Of a stretch of DNA of 64,000 nt, positions 12,276-23,024 are shown piece by piece; within the stretch, counting starts at the first letter, position 1, and each line of letters opens with the position of its first letter. Below the pieces are notes generated by a model that saw only the letters and a list, made by a program, of their open reading frames with translations, did no database searches and was not told the DNA's origin. The position numbers were made by a program, and so were the translations under genes. This DNA comes from Vitrella brassicaformis. Taxonomy: Eukaryota; Sar; Vitrellaceae. The DNA lies in assembly GCA_001179505.1 (NCBI GenBank), contig CDMY01000257.1, positions 44,307 through 108,306 on the forward strand. The letters run 5' to 3'.

Positions 12276-12509
12276 TCAAAGTTTGCCTGTGTTGTGTGCG
12301 GAGGGACAGCGGATGGGCGTGTGTGTGGAGCGCGGCAGGTGGAAGTGAAGTCCTTCTGATGTCGGTCCACCTAGGGGAGCTCTAAGTAGAATACGTATAG
12401 TCTCCTTCCAAAGCGCAATCGCATCCTTATCAATGTCAAAGAAACGCTTTGCTTTGGCTTTGAGCGGCGTCGCCTGGTCGTTGAGAATGGGCAGCATCTT
12501 CCTGAAGAC
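12276..12509 (-). other. Exon-like open segment of unknown origin
   Basis: On the minus strand an acceptor-like CTGTCTTCAG is followed by a protein-like frame (LPILNDQATPLKAKAKRFF, then DIDKDAIALWKETIRILLR) that ends in TGA at 12276. It is not part of GPHR. It may be a fragment of another gene brought here by the rearrangement that truncated the GPHR copy, but I cannot find its other exons in this window. Confidence 0.35.
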
Positions 12510-12605
12510 AGGCAGACACAAACAGAGAGAGATCTCAGCTGGGGGGCCTTCTGGCTGCTTCTCGCTTCGTGGAAGGACTCTCTGTGGGTGAGCCCTCCGG
12601 CTGGT

Positions 12606-12645
12606 GGTAGCCTCGCAAACCCTACACCCTAGAAACCCTAATACT
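12606..12645. repeat. Degenerate telomere-like repeats (CCCTAAA type)
   Basis: The plus strand reads AAACCCTACACCCTAG followed by AAACCCTAA, i.e. imperfect copies of the plant/alga-type telomere unit TTTAGGG on the other strand. Two further isolated ACCCTAG/CCCTAA words lie nearby (about 12697 and 13845). Only about three to four imperfect units are present, so this is an interstitial trace at best. Confidence 0.5.
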
Positions 12646-12841
12646 TTCGCTTTTGGGCTTGGGGGCCGCGCGGCGGCTGTGACGTGCTCAGCTAGACCCT
12701 AGTTATGCGTAGGGTTGGCGAATTTCGTGAATGCGCGTGTGCAGTAGTGCGCAGCACGCAGGCAGGCACCTTCCCACACACGGATGTGCGCAGGGGTGGG
12801 CTGTGTGCAGAGAGGGAGAGGAGAGGGAGGAGGGGGCGTGC

Positions 12842-13141
12842 NNNNNNNNNNNNNNNNNNNNNNNNNNNNNNNNNNNNNNNNNNNNNNNNNNNNNNNNNNN
12901 NNNNNNNNNNNNNNNNNNNNNNNNNNNNNNNNNNNNNNNNNNNNNNNNNNNNNNNNNNNNNNNNNNNNNNNNNNNNNNNNNNNNNNNNNNNNNNNNNNNN
13001 NNNNNNNNNNNNNNNNNNNNNNNNNNNNNNNNNNNNNNNNNNNNNNNNNNNNNNNNNNNNNNNNNNNNNNNNNNNNNNNNNNNNNNNNNNNNNNNNNNNN
13101 NNNNNNNNNNNNNNNNNNNNNNNNNNNNNNNNNNNNNNNNN
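12842..13141. other. Assembly gap of 300 N
   Basis: Exactly 300 N, probably a nominal gap size. The sequence right after it (13142 on) matches 11459 on, so the gap sits between two copies of the same segment, a typical place for repeat-induced misassembly. The last exon of the intact GPHR copy would fall in the gap. Confidence 0.95.
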
Positions 13142-13184
13142 GGATGGATGCTTTCGGACAGATGTGGCGAAACAACCAACTCAC

Positions 13185-15255
13185 CTGTACTGCTCTGGCA
13201 GGTATATCCTGAGGAGCAGTGCACACGCCGAGAAGTAGAGGCCCATGATCTCAGACATGGCCAGAGCAAACACATTCGATGACACCGACGTCGACACGAA
13301 ACGAAACACCGTCAACAGCTGCGCCGTGCGCACACAAGTAGGACACACACACACAAACATTTGACCAACATTTGTTCTGCGTGTCTGTCTGTGTGTGGGG
13401 AGGGAGGGGCGCGGCGTACCTTTGATATGAATCCTCTGATGTTGAGGGCGATGATGAGCCCGAGGAACAGCAGCGACACGTAGGGTGACCACACAGCCAC
13501 GTCAATCGGCACCTACTCACAGACAGACCCACCACACCTAATGCGTGAATCTGCCATCGACTCGTTTGGCGGTTCGCTCACCCTGAGCAGGCCGAATGCG
13601 GCCGAGAGGAACAGGCTGGCAGGGTCCTCCTGGATCACCCGCCGCAGCATCACGTTGCTCACCGACATTGCAACCTGAGACCAACCCAGCACTTGCTATA
13701 CTTGTATGTGCTGGTTGCCGAGTGTGTTCTTCCCACCCGATAGCAGCAGACGGCTGACATGCCCCAGCCCATGACGTCGAGCACCCGCCCGACGGGTGTC
13801 CGCGCATACAACTCGCGAGAACGAGACTCAACCAAATCATTCAACCCTAAAAAACATACACAGACTCACAGATGGTCTCCACACAAACCCATCCCTGTGT
13901 CATTCTCACGGACCGATGAACAGCTCTCTGCTGAAGGCCTCCAGCGCCTCTATCTCTGTGCTCAGTCGCTGCTCCTCAATGGACGCCTTGTCCCTCCTGA
14001 ATGCGCTGGCAAACGCCTTGCGGATGAACCGATTGAGGGCCGACAGTGACGAGGATGAAGAGGGAAGGGAGAAGCCTGACGGCTGGGGGAGGGTGTCGGT
14101 GGGGTCACTGGTGGCGTCAGACGGGAGCGGACCGGTCGGCGGGGTGGCACCTGACCTCCTCTGAGACGGACACACACGGACACAGAGAGAGAAAGTGCTG
14201 CTTTGGATTTGATCACGTGTGTGAGTGTGCTGTGTGTGTGCAAGTCGGCCGGCATATGTGTCTACCCTGCAGAGTGACCACAGGTGGGCGGTCACCTTGG
14301 TGGGCTGGGCGCTCAATGATATGTCACCACCCCCAGCCCCACCCCCCAGCCCCGCCCCGCCAAATGGCAGCCCCCTCCTCGACGGCGACAGCGGCCGGCC
14401 CCCCTCGTACCCCACCATTGCCATTGGCCCATCACACGAATGGTTCTGCTGGTGGCCGCGGAGCAGCATCAGCCGCATGGTCTTCTTCTCCCCAATCAGC
14501 CTCAGTGTGTGCAGCAGCCGCTCCTCCACCTCCTGCACCTCTTTCTTCTGCACGGGTGAGAGGAATGCGGTCATGTTGCGATAAGGGAAGTTGATGGAGC
14601 CGAAGGCGGCCAGTGCTGACACGACGGTGACGCCGCAGACGCCCACTCGGGCCAGGAGGTGTGACATTGTGAGAGAGAAGGGGGGCAGGGTGAGGAAGAG
14701 GCTGCCGGACTTGTAGAAGAGGTACCACACAAGCGGTACGGCGATCAACGAGGATACCAAAGCCAACATGCCGCTGTCATCTGAACCACGCACACACACA
14801 CACACACACACATCAGCATCTGCTTAGGTCTTTTCCCCTGCCCATTCAGCGCACCGTATAGCGAGCAGACGGAGAGTACGATAGCCGTTGGTATGACGAG
14901 GTAGATGAGTGTGAGAATGAGCATGAGGTCGAGCATCCACACCCATCGCCGCAGCCCCACTGTGATGAAGTCGAGCAGCTCGCACATGAGCAGCTGGAGC
15001 ATCGACATCGACACGGTGAACGTCACCGAAAAGATATACTGAATGTGCAATGACTTGACCTCGTAATCCCTGCACAGCCACACACACGAGAAAGAGAAAG
15101 ACCGGCTGTGCTGCCGTCGAGCGCTGTCTGGCTGCAGATCTGTGCGTGATCTGTACCTCCTACCTATAGAGGTGCTTTTCGAAGAACCAGTAGGCGCAGA
15201 CGAAAAGGAACGTGTGGGAGAACACCAGCAGCACAAACTCCAACCAATGCCACAT
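13185..15255 (-). CDS. GPHR: Golgi pH regulator / GTG-type membrane protein, 3' end lost in gap
   Basis: Exons 15255-15164, 15069-14855, 14780-14296, 14160-13914, 13846-13737, 13674-13582, 13512-13420 and 13318-13185 join in frame. With the last exon borrowed from the neighbouring copy the protein would be about 539 residues, close to the usual GPHR length plus a loop insertion. Diagnostic segments: an N-terminal membrane helix (MWHWLEFVLLVFSHTFLF), DYEVKSLHIQYIFSVTFTVS, the ARVGVCGVTVVSALAAFGS helix followed by INFPYRNM, SRELFIG, and the FALAMSEIMGLYFS helix. GPHR proteins are multi-pass Golgi/ER anion channels that tune luminal pH; plant members are called GTG. A Gly/Pro/Ser-rich loop of about 120 residues (14300-14450 and 13990-14160) is inserted between helices. 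One intron uses a weak donor, GTCCGT at 13913-13908; the nearby GTGAGA would break the frame. Divergent from the gene at 15473. Confidence 0.9.
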
Positions 15256-15472
15256 TACTGACGGACGTATCTATGTGAGCATGGCACACTACAGATGAGA
15301 AAATTGGTCGCTGCGTCCTTCCGCTTGCGAGCTGCAAGCTCGCGGTGAAGCGGCTTCCCCGTTGCGAAAAAGCTCTTCTGAAGGTGCAAATCAGCATTCA
15401 GCAGAGTTCTCGTGAAGGAGAATCAACCAAGGTCTGATATTTCGTCTCTTATCGTCAACTTCTTGCGTCATC
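15256..15472. promoter_or_regulatory. Divergent spacer (GPHR / 15473 gene)
   Basis: The 217-bp spacer lies between two opposite start codons and presumably carries both promoters; no specific element is recognised. Confidence 0.4.
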
Positions 15473-16480
15473 ATGCCAGTGCTGTCGAAGAGCGGCCATC
15501 TGCAGCTCTACACAGGCCGCCCCAGCTACATGGGCAGCATCCTCATGGGCAACGGACCGCCCAAAGGCCAGCAGACCCATCGCACCAGCCGCTCGTCAGT
15601 CCCTGTTCTCGTCCTCGGCGCCACCGGTGCCCAGGAGGCCCTGCATGCGGCCAAGTAGACCGTCCAAGCGATGAAGACGGCGTCAGCAGAGCGGCTTGCA
15701 AAGCGGACGGCCGTCAAGGAGCGCACTCGGCAGTCGCTGAAGGACAAGGAGAGGGCCGAGTACACGCGGCTCGTCGAGAGCAACCCCAAGCTGCTCGGCG
15801 GCCTATCTGCCGGCCGTCCCTCTGCCGCTCGCAAGTCACGACAGAAGAACAAGTCAACTAGTGTGGCTGTCAGTGGTGCTGTGGTGGGTACTCGTGCTGT
15901 TGTCCGTGAGTTGCCCGCTGATACCGCTGTGCCTGAGTCGTCATCTGCTGGTGTGTTGCCGTCTGCTGCCATCCCCCTCCCCCCCTCGCCCCAGCAGGCG
16001 GTCGACCAGCACACTGCCGACAGCATCGGAGTACACAAAGAGGACGGCCAGGCAGCAGCAGGGGGATCGGATGGCTCACGTGGGTGTGGTGACAATGGAC
16101 GAGGCGATATCGCCGGTGTGGTGGACGGTGATGAGGGTCTCTCTGCCGGTGCCTTCGTGGAGCAGCCTGCTGTCGTCGTGTCCCCTTCCCCTCCCCTCCC
16201 CAATCACAACGACGTGGCCGGCCTGCCGACGGACCGCGCCACGGCTGGTGAGCAGCAGCAGGAGGGCGGTGTGTGTGGTGGCGGTGAGGGTGCGGCTGGC
16301 GTGTCATCGTCCTATGTGCGTGGGGACAGCTATGAGTTGAGGAGTGAGGGCTTCAGCCGCCTGACGACAGTGCGGCCGTGTCGTGCGGCCGCGGCTTACA
16401 TGAGCCGCGCCAATGCCGCCATCGGCCAGTGGGCCCCCAAGGCCGTCAAGGTGCAGCGGGGAGGAGCCGAGGAGAAGTGA
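15473..16480 (+). CDS. Unknown protein, basic N-terminal third, low-complexity middle
   Basis: Two open segments in the same frame, 15473-15598 and 15659-16480, are separated by a stretch ending in TAG (15656-15658). Treating 15599-15658 as a 60-nt GT-AG intron (GTCCCT...AAGTAG, phase 0) removes the stop and gives about 315 residues. The N-terminus is MPVLSKSGHLQLY; after the junction comes a charged, probably helical stretch (ERLAKRTAVKERTRQSLKDK). Then comes a Gly/Ser/Val/Pro-rich low-complexity region (16000-16300) and a more ordered C-terminus (RGDSYELRSEGFSRLTTVRP, AAAYMSRANAAIGQW). I recognise no domain. Without splicing the product would stop after 61 residues, so intron retention could switch between a short and a long form. 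Base composition is high in GC like its neighbours. Confidence 0.55.
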
Positions 16481-17127
16481 ACAAGACCGACAGACAAGGC
16501 AGACCAACAGAGAAGGGGATGCGATTGGCTGGCCGGCTGGCTGATGGAGGGATGTGACGGGTGGGAGGGACGTGTGTGAGTGTGGTGGGACCTGCCTGCC
16601 TGTTTGCCTGTGCCTGATGCTGCCAATCGCTGGTGTATAGTAGACTCCCTCTTCTCTCTCTCTGTCTACCTGTGAGTGCATGCATCAATTCGTGGACGCA
16701 ATGAGTGGCCCCCATGTAGAGAGAAAGACATGTGAGTGACAGGGGGCATTCGTGCGGACACGCAAAGTGTGTCATACATGCACACGGGGCTGTGGATGTG
16801 ACAGCGTTGCAGACTCGGCTACATGATGTGTCCATGGCTGGATGATTTCAAATGCCAACACCGCAATAAGTCCAACCACCCTTGATTGACACATCCATGC
16901 ACACAACGAGACGAAATGCGTCCCAGCCAACACATGCACGCACACGACGAGACTGCGGTCTCCAACGCACACCGACACATTGAATGCAAAACGGCGTGAC
17001 GAACACGCCCACACACAATCTGATGTACAGTCGGTGGACACGCAGACTGACAAATACGCCACTGTGGTGCACCTATGCAGTGCCCATGGCAGAGAAAGAG
17101 ACAGCCATCAACTGCACCCACACACAT

Positions 17128-17164
<37 letters not shown>

Positions 17165-17185
17165 TTGTGGACGCCGTCAGACTAA
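16481..17185. other. Intergenic / 3' flank of first large secreted protein, duplicated block
   Basis: No exon can be defended here. From about 16676 onward the sequence is homologous to 22490 onward, and 16831-16986 appears identical to 22641-22796. A CA/GA microsatellite lies at 17120-17163. The block may be 3' UTR of the minus-strand gene or a non-coding element. Confidence 0.55.
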
Positions 17186-20100
17186 TCACCACAATGTGTC
17201 TCTTTCACTTGCGTACCTTCCAACAGGAGACAGGCGCGTATGGCTGAAGACATACGTATCGCAGATAATGCGATCACAGAAAATAAGGAAAATCCCTCCA
17301 TCGACGCGAAGCGGGACATGACTGCCGAATGTGGTCTTGCCCGGCTCCCCCTTCGTCAGCCTCACAATGATCTCTCTCCGTCTCACGTCTGTCCAGCAGA
17401 GGCCGGCGTGTCCGTTTCAGCCATGGGGACACAAGATGTCAGAACAGGGCATAACTGCTCAACGATACGGGTCTTGCCATCGTCGGTGGGGGCCTCGACG
17501 AAGAGGGGAATCGTCCGCACAATGTAGCCAACACGCCTGCCGTCAAGAGCCTGCTTAACACGCTCGACATCATCACGCGAGCAGTTGAGGTTGAAGTCTG
17601 GCGGCGACTGGAGCGGCAAACCGGCGGGATCGATGCCATATTGTGTCTGCACTCGGGCAACAGAACTTGAAGGAGAGGGACAGACAGAGAAAACGGATCC
17701 AGCGATTACGGCCTGATGGCTGTCTCGTCATTTGAGCCCATCTTACGTCAGGAAAGCGTCGTCCGGCTTGAGGAAATCTTCATCGGCCCTCAAGACAAAT
17801 GGCCTTCTGGCCAGGCATTGAATCTGCACGCCTGACAACAGACAGGTGGTGACCTTGCCTGTGAGTACTTGATGCAATACTGTTTGTCGTACCTTCTTTC
17901 GGAATGTCGCAGACTTCTCTCAAGTGACCGCTTACTCTCGACTGGAAATCTATGCCGCCGCGGCCTTGCCTCGTATACATACGAAACCAACTGTCGACGA
18001 ATGTGGTGTTGTCCTCGGAATCCGCATTGTCAACCGACAGTAAGGGAAAGCTGAATAGTGACGCGTTAACGAATTCTCCATCCTCCAACTTGACAAGTGC
18101 CGTTCCATTCTTCCGGTAGGTCAGTGTCTTTGGGGGCAGCAAGCAGCTCTCAGCAGAGGTATTGCTGGGAGGAGAAATAATGCTGTACTGCATGGTGCCG
18201 ACAGGGGCACTTGACGTGAAGATCTGCACAAAGCAGTCAGCAGACATGCCCTCATTGATGCAGTGATGAGTGCGTAGCCGCATTACCAGTTCAGGCGTGA
18301 TTGACTTCGTGTCGTTGGTTCCAGCTCGGTTGAAGAAGTCTCTGATGGTGGGGAGATACGACGTAAGAGCCGGATAACTACCCTCTTCTCCCTGAGGCTC
18401 AAAACTCAAGCCGCCGGCAAGAGTGCCTATATGATTGAGAGACACAAGCCGAGCACACAAAAGCGTACACGTACTCCTCTGAATGCGTCAAAGCGTACCT
18501 TCAACGAACATCAGAGTGCCTTCGCACTCTTCGGGCGACACCTGGCGCACCGTCCCCTTGAAGTCAACATTGGCGAAGCCAACCTGTGGCTGGTCATCAT
18601 CCCCTGGGGCTCTCAGTGCGATCCGTCCATCCAGAGCCTCGACATCATATCTGATCCGCACTTGCAAGTCGGCGTCGTCTCCCTCGCAGCTGAAGGCTTG
18701 TACGAAGGCCTCTGTCCCACTGCCCCTTTCCCCCCGAGCCCGGAATATCCAAAGACAAGCGGTACTGTTAGGGTCCACTCCTGTGTCATTGACATCTTCC
18801 GCGGGAAGGTCGGCAGCGGTACTGTCAGGGTCCACTCTTGGTTTGAAGTCGGTCATGCGGTAGCTTGATGGCTGGGCTGTACTGGAGGCATTCAGGACAA
18901 TCTCAGGACATGCCTCGACTGACACAAGCAAAAGATATGACGAAGCAACAACAGAAAGCGACAGCAAGTCAGCTGTGAGTCATTCTGATTGCTTACAGCA
19001 TTCAAACCCAATCACACAGCGATTAGGCAGGACATCCCCGTCTCCCATGGCAAAATCGCTGAACCTCTCGGTGCAGTTGTTGATCGTTGGATCCTCACGT
19101 GTCGAGAACATCTCGACCGAAGCGTTGATCCGCTGCTCAGAGCCTCTCGTTATCCCCTTGCAAGTATGATTTCCATCGGGAAAGACGAAAACACACGTGT
19201 CAGCTCCAAGGAGTCCTTCGTTGGGCGCAAGAGCAACACTCACAACCTCGCCAGTTAAGCTGGGATCAACGAGGGCTTGAGCAGATAGGCCGTCATCGCC
19301 AGGTTCAAAGTCGACGGGAAGGTTTGGGAGCCTTAATCCTCGGCAATTGGCCAAGACTGCAGACACACGCATCAACGGCAGGACAGTCAACCGTCTTTGC
19401 GTCTCAGCCAAGAGACAAGAAGAGAGAAACATGCTTGTCACGCGCCTAGCTGGTGTCATTGCCATGTACCTTCTCTTCCATCGATCAGATTTCCCAGCTG
19501 GCCCTTCACACAGCGGCAGCACACAGACAGACATATGTGTGGCTGCTTCTTGAGAATGAACGGAGTACCTTCAGAATCAGGTCAAGTGACACGCCCGTCT
19601 CCGCGCTGAAGAGGTCGAACGATCGAGGCCCCTTTGTATCGGACACATTTGAACATAGCACAGACTTATTTCCCACAGGGAACTTGACGTCTAAGTCCAA
19701 ATCGTCCAAACACGACACGTCGTCATCCGTGATGACAAAGAATCTGTCTCCGATTGCGGCGCTGCTGAAAGACAGGTCTGGCGACTGCTCCGGCTTGTAC
19801 AGGGGGGAGAAGATGGTCGGCAGGACCTCTCCTAGAAGGGCACGGCTGAAATCCTCGCGAAGAATTACAGATGTTCCAGCTTGTTCTGGACGGACCTCAG
19901 TCACGCTGTCCTCACTCATATCGGCCGCACTCACACATATCTCACTGCACTCCCGAAATGCATCTTGATTGTCGAAAGCGAACTGACTGGCCTCCAGGGG
20001 GTTCTGACGATGTGAAGGGAAGCGAGACATATACGTGCATATGAGGTCCCCCTATCTACCAGTGCCGTACCTTTCGGATAATTTCGCCAGACGTCGTGTC

Positions 20101-21611
20101 CCTTCCATATCCTGAGGCAGCCAGTGCAAGGATGCCGCCCGCCTCGGTCTCGCCAGATGTCACTGAGAACGCTCGCTGGTTGAGCAGGACATCACATTCA
20201 TCAGGCACATCATCGGGGAATGTCAGGAGGCCGAGACTCGTGTTGGCTGAGGGCGAGAGAATGCCGATCGCCCGTGCAGTGACAAGATCGTCCTGTGTCT
20301 CGTTGCCGATGATGAGAATCCGCTGGGTCTGGTTGTACTCGAATTGCTGAGCGATGAGAGACTCCGACTCGTCCACGAAACCCGTCAAGGTGACCTCGAT
20401 CTGCGCCTCGATTCCCTCGCACACCGGGTTGCTGGCGTTCTCGACGACCAGCACGCCCTGAACTGTGGCAACTGCAGGCTGGAGGGCATTGCCGGCTCGA
20501 TTGGAGCAGAGGCCGGTGTCGGGGCAGGTGAACTGGAGGGTGACGCTAACGCCCTCTGTCGTGTTGCACGACAGGTCCACAAAGAAGTCACCAAGTCCAT
20601 TATCATCGTCACTCTTGCCCTGGATCCTCATGCAGCTCGACACGTTGGCGCCGGTGTTGTTGACTGTCGGCAGATAGGCGTCAGAGCTCACGTCTTCGAA
20701 CAAATAAGTGCCGGGCACCAACTGAGCGAACGTCGCCTCTTGCGGAACAGGGGGCTCTTCGTTTGGCTTGACGCTCTGCTCTCGTGGGTTGGGCCCAATG
20801 TCTTCCCTTCTCTCGACGACGGGCAGGCTGCCCGCACAGTCAAAGGGCACGGCGAAGCGGTTGACGGCATTGAAGCACGGATCCAGCTCGGCCGGGAAAC
20901 ACAGAGACGATGGCTGGCCGCTGGCGACGCCCCTCGTTAAGCTGACATCGCCGCGCGAGAAGTTGGCCACGTCGCCGAACAGACCCACTTCCTCCTCGAT
21001 GCAGTAGCAGAAGCGGGAGTCGCTCGTGCGGGCACAGATGGGCTTGTCCGACGGGCAACTGACAGACAGGCGCACGAAATTACGGTGCCATACTCATTGA
21101 GCAGTTCCTACCTTCCCAGTGCCGCAGTGCCCAGATCGGTGATGTTTGTGCCATTGACGCCGCTCGGCTCGCCACAGATAATGGACTGGTTGCCGCTGGT
21201 CGCAGTGACATTGCCGAAAGTATCCGAGTCCTCATTGTTCAGCGCATCTGTCTGTTGCTCCTTGAGTAGTCTTCTTGTGGTATTCTCATAGAAGCACTGG
21301 CCGAAGTTGCCCAGAGTGATGTTGTCGACGATGGGCAGCAGCGCATTGGCCTCGCACGCCGCGGCGATCTCACCGCGCGGGAGGACGGCTGAAGAAGCGA
21401 AAGGCATTCATATCCACTTGTTGTTCACGTGCCCTCTGTTGTGCTTACCCGGCTGGCAGTCTGCGTTTGTTTCGGTCGGCTGTCCGTCGTCGTCTGTTCT
21501 TGTGTTGTTGGTCAGACAGGCCGTCGTGAACTGAGCTACAGCACCCTTCCTCTCCCATTGGCTCAGCAGAACGGACAGCACCGCAGCCACAAGCCAAAAG
21601 GCTCTCCGCAT
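17186..21611 (-). CDS. Large secreted Cys-rich glycoprotein, copy 1
   Basis: Exons 21611-21449, 21388-21112, 21058-20071, 20003-19569, 19503-19470, 19356-18997, 18918-18499, 18426-17893, 17831-17747, 17665-17433 and 17388-17186 give about 1,243 residues with all phases consistent. The first about 25 residues are a signal peptide (RRAFWLVAAVLSVLLSQW). The rest is hydrophilic, rich in Cys pairs (SCPSDKPICARTSD, CPDTGLCSNR, FECC) and in N-glycosylation sequons (NNT, NIT, NVT, NGT, NTT, NAS, NQT and more), so it should enter the secretory path. Large exons look like separate beta-rich modules. The final about 35 residues include a hydrophobic stretch (GGIFLIFCDRIICDTY), too short to call a membrane anchor with confidence. 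The last intron (17432-17389) is only 44 nt and its donor is weak. No family recognised. A homologue lies at 23025-27355; a divergent small secreted gene starts 65 bp upstream. Confidence 0.72.
17237..17256. other. 20-bp segment inverted relative to the second cassette
   Basis: The plus strand here reads CGTATGGCTGAAGACATACG; the matching site in copy 2 (23016-23035) is its exact reverse complement, with flanks collinear. The CGTATG/CATACG ends are a 6-bp inverted repeat around the flipped core. In copy 1 the minus-strand frame runs through; in copy 2 it meets a stop. Confidence 0.9.
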
Positions 21612-21675
21612 AAAATCGTGATCACAAGAATTTACTTCAGCCGTTGCCACACTGTACAATGCAAAGGAAACAAGA
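21612..21675. promoter_or_regulatory. Compact bidirectional promoter, copy 1
   Basis: Only 64 bp separate the start codons of the large (-) and small (+) secreted genes. Three words occur in the same order in copy 2: CAAGAATTTAC, CAGCCGTTG and CTGTACAAT. Transcript starts must lie here or inside the coding exons; 5' UTRs must be very short or overlap. Confidence 0.65.
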
Positions 21676-22055
21676 ATGAGGCTCTTCCTTTTTCTCTTCG
21701 TTTCCTCCGTCCTTCGGGCAGCTGGAGAGATGAGTGGTCTGCCGCAGACGCGTCGGGAGGGCGCGCCGGACCGTCGTTCAATCTTGGTTTCGTCTGCACA
21801 GGAGAGCTCCGGAGGACGTGCTGCTGAAGACGCCGCCCACCACGGCGCCCTTCTCGGCCAAGATGGTGGGCAGAGTACAACACCTACCATATTGCAACCC
21901 GACGATTGCGTGCATCAGATACCCTCCCTTCTCGTCGCCTGCAATTCGATGATGAGCCCAGGCCGATGCAGTTTCAAGGCATCTGCTGCACCGATTGTAT
22001 TCCTCTATACGGCACAAGTGCTTGTTACGACGGTAACTGTATTGAAAGTTGCTGA
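21676..22055 (+). CDS. Small secreted Cys-rich protein (CCxDC family), copy 1
   Basis: Exons 21676-21865 and 21919-22055 (intron GTGGGC...ATCAG, phase 1) encode 108 residues. A signal peptide (MRLFLFLFVSSVLRAAGE) is followed by a low-complexity, charged middle and a short C-terminal cysteine module, ICCTDC then CYDGNCIESC, ending two residues from the final Cys at TGA 22053-22055. Copies 2 and 3 share the intron position, the total length and the spacing CCxDC...C...C...C, although this copy is only weakly similar in the middle region. The mature module would carry six cysteines, suited to disulfide bonds outside the cytosol. I recognise no known family; calling it a ligand, wall protein or partner of the large protein would be guesswork, although co-expression with the divergent gene is likely. 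Confidence 0.7.
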
Positions 22056-23024
22056 GGACAAGAGAGCCAGGCACGCCTTTAGGTCAGTTTCAGTGACCCG
22101 CGTTGCGGAAAGATTCGCGTGTAGCATGATTAGTGTGTGACCAATGTGTACAGCAGTCTCTATGGCTTATTGCACCACATTTTTCCTGGTGCTTTGTCAT
22201 TGGGAAACCTTTTGTCATTGGGAAACTTTTTGTTGTGACTGACTGGGTGGGACGAACGGACGGGAAGGGACCTTGCAAAATACTGAGCAGATTCGGTGTG
22301 ACGCTGTGGCCCTCATCCAGCAGTATAGTTACTAGCACTGCTGCTGGTTTTGTGGACCGTGCTCCGTGAGCCGTCACTTTCTTCAGTGGATGACTTTCTC
22401 TAGTGTCCATGGGGCGAGACAATAACATGAGGGGTTGGAGGGCATCTCACGTCCCTTGTCGCGGACATGCAAAGATCTACATGTTCGTGCATGCATCAAT
22501 TCGTGGAAGCAATGGGTGGCCCCCATGTACAGACAAGAAAGATATGAGTGACAGGGGCCATTCATGTGGACACGCAAAGTGGGACAGACATGCACCGCGG
22601 CTGTGAATGTGACAGCGCTGCAGACTTGGTTACATGATGCGTCCATGGCTGGATGATTTCAAATGCCAACACCGCAATAAGTCCAACCACCCTTGATTGA
22701 CACATCCATGCACACAACGAGACGAAATGCGTCCCAGCCAACACATGCACGCACACGACGAGACTGCGGTCTCCAACGCACACCGACACATTGAATGGCG
22801 TGTCAAACACGCCCACACAATCTGATGTACAGTCGGTGGACACGCAGACTGACAAATACGCCACTGTGGTGCACCTATGCAGTGCCCATGGCAGACAAAG
22901 AGACAGTCATCAACTGCACACACTCACACACACAGGGAGAAAGAAAATGACGCCGTCAGAGGAATCACCACAATGTGTCTCTTCCACTTGCGTACCTTCC
23001 AACAGGCGACAGGCGCGTATGTCT
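22056..23024. other. Intergenic region between the two cassettes
   Basis: No supported exon. The left part (22060-22380) is 3' flank of the small secreted gene and is recognisably related to the 3' flank of copy 3 (30480-30615; shared CTGCTGGTTT and GTGAGCCGTCA words). From about 22490 it is the duplicate of 16676-17185. Confidence 0.6.

Noticed and set aside
12699-13282. Open frames running across the N gap on both strands
   Set aside because: They consist mostly of undefined residues and only exist because N was translated as X.
15526-16203. 225-codon antisense frame opposite the 15473 gene
   Set aside because: Pro/Ser/Thr/Arg-rich shadow frame; GPHR start and the plus-strand gene explain the region.
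16772-17139. Cys/Val-rich minus-strand frames in the duplicated flank, considered as exons of the secreted gene
   Set aside because: The related frame in copy 2 (22562-22923) is altered by small indels, and no splice junction from the last coding exon stays open; kept only as a conserved non-coding block.
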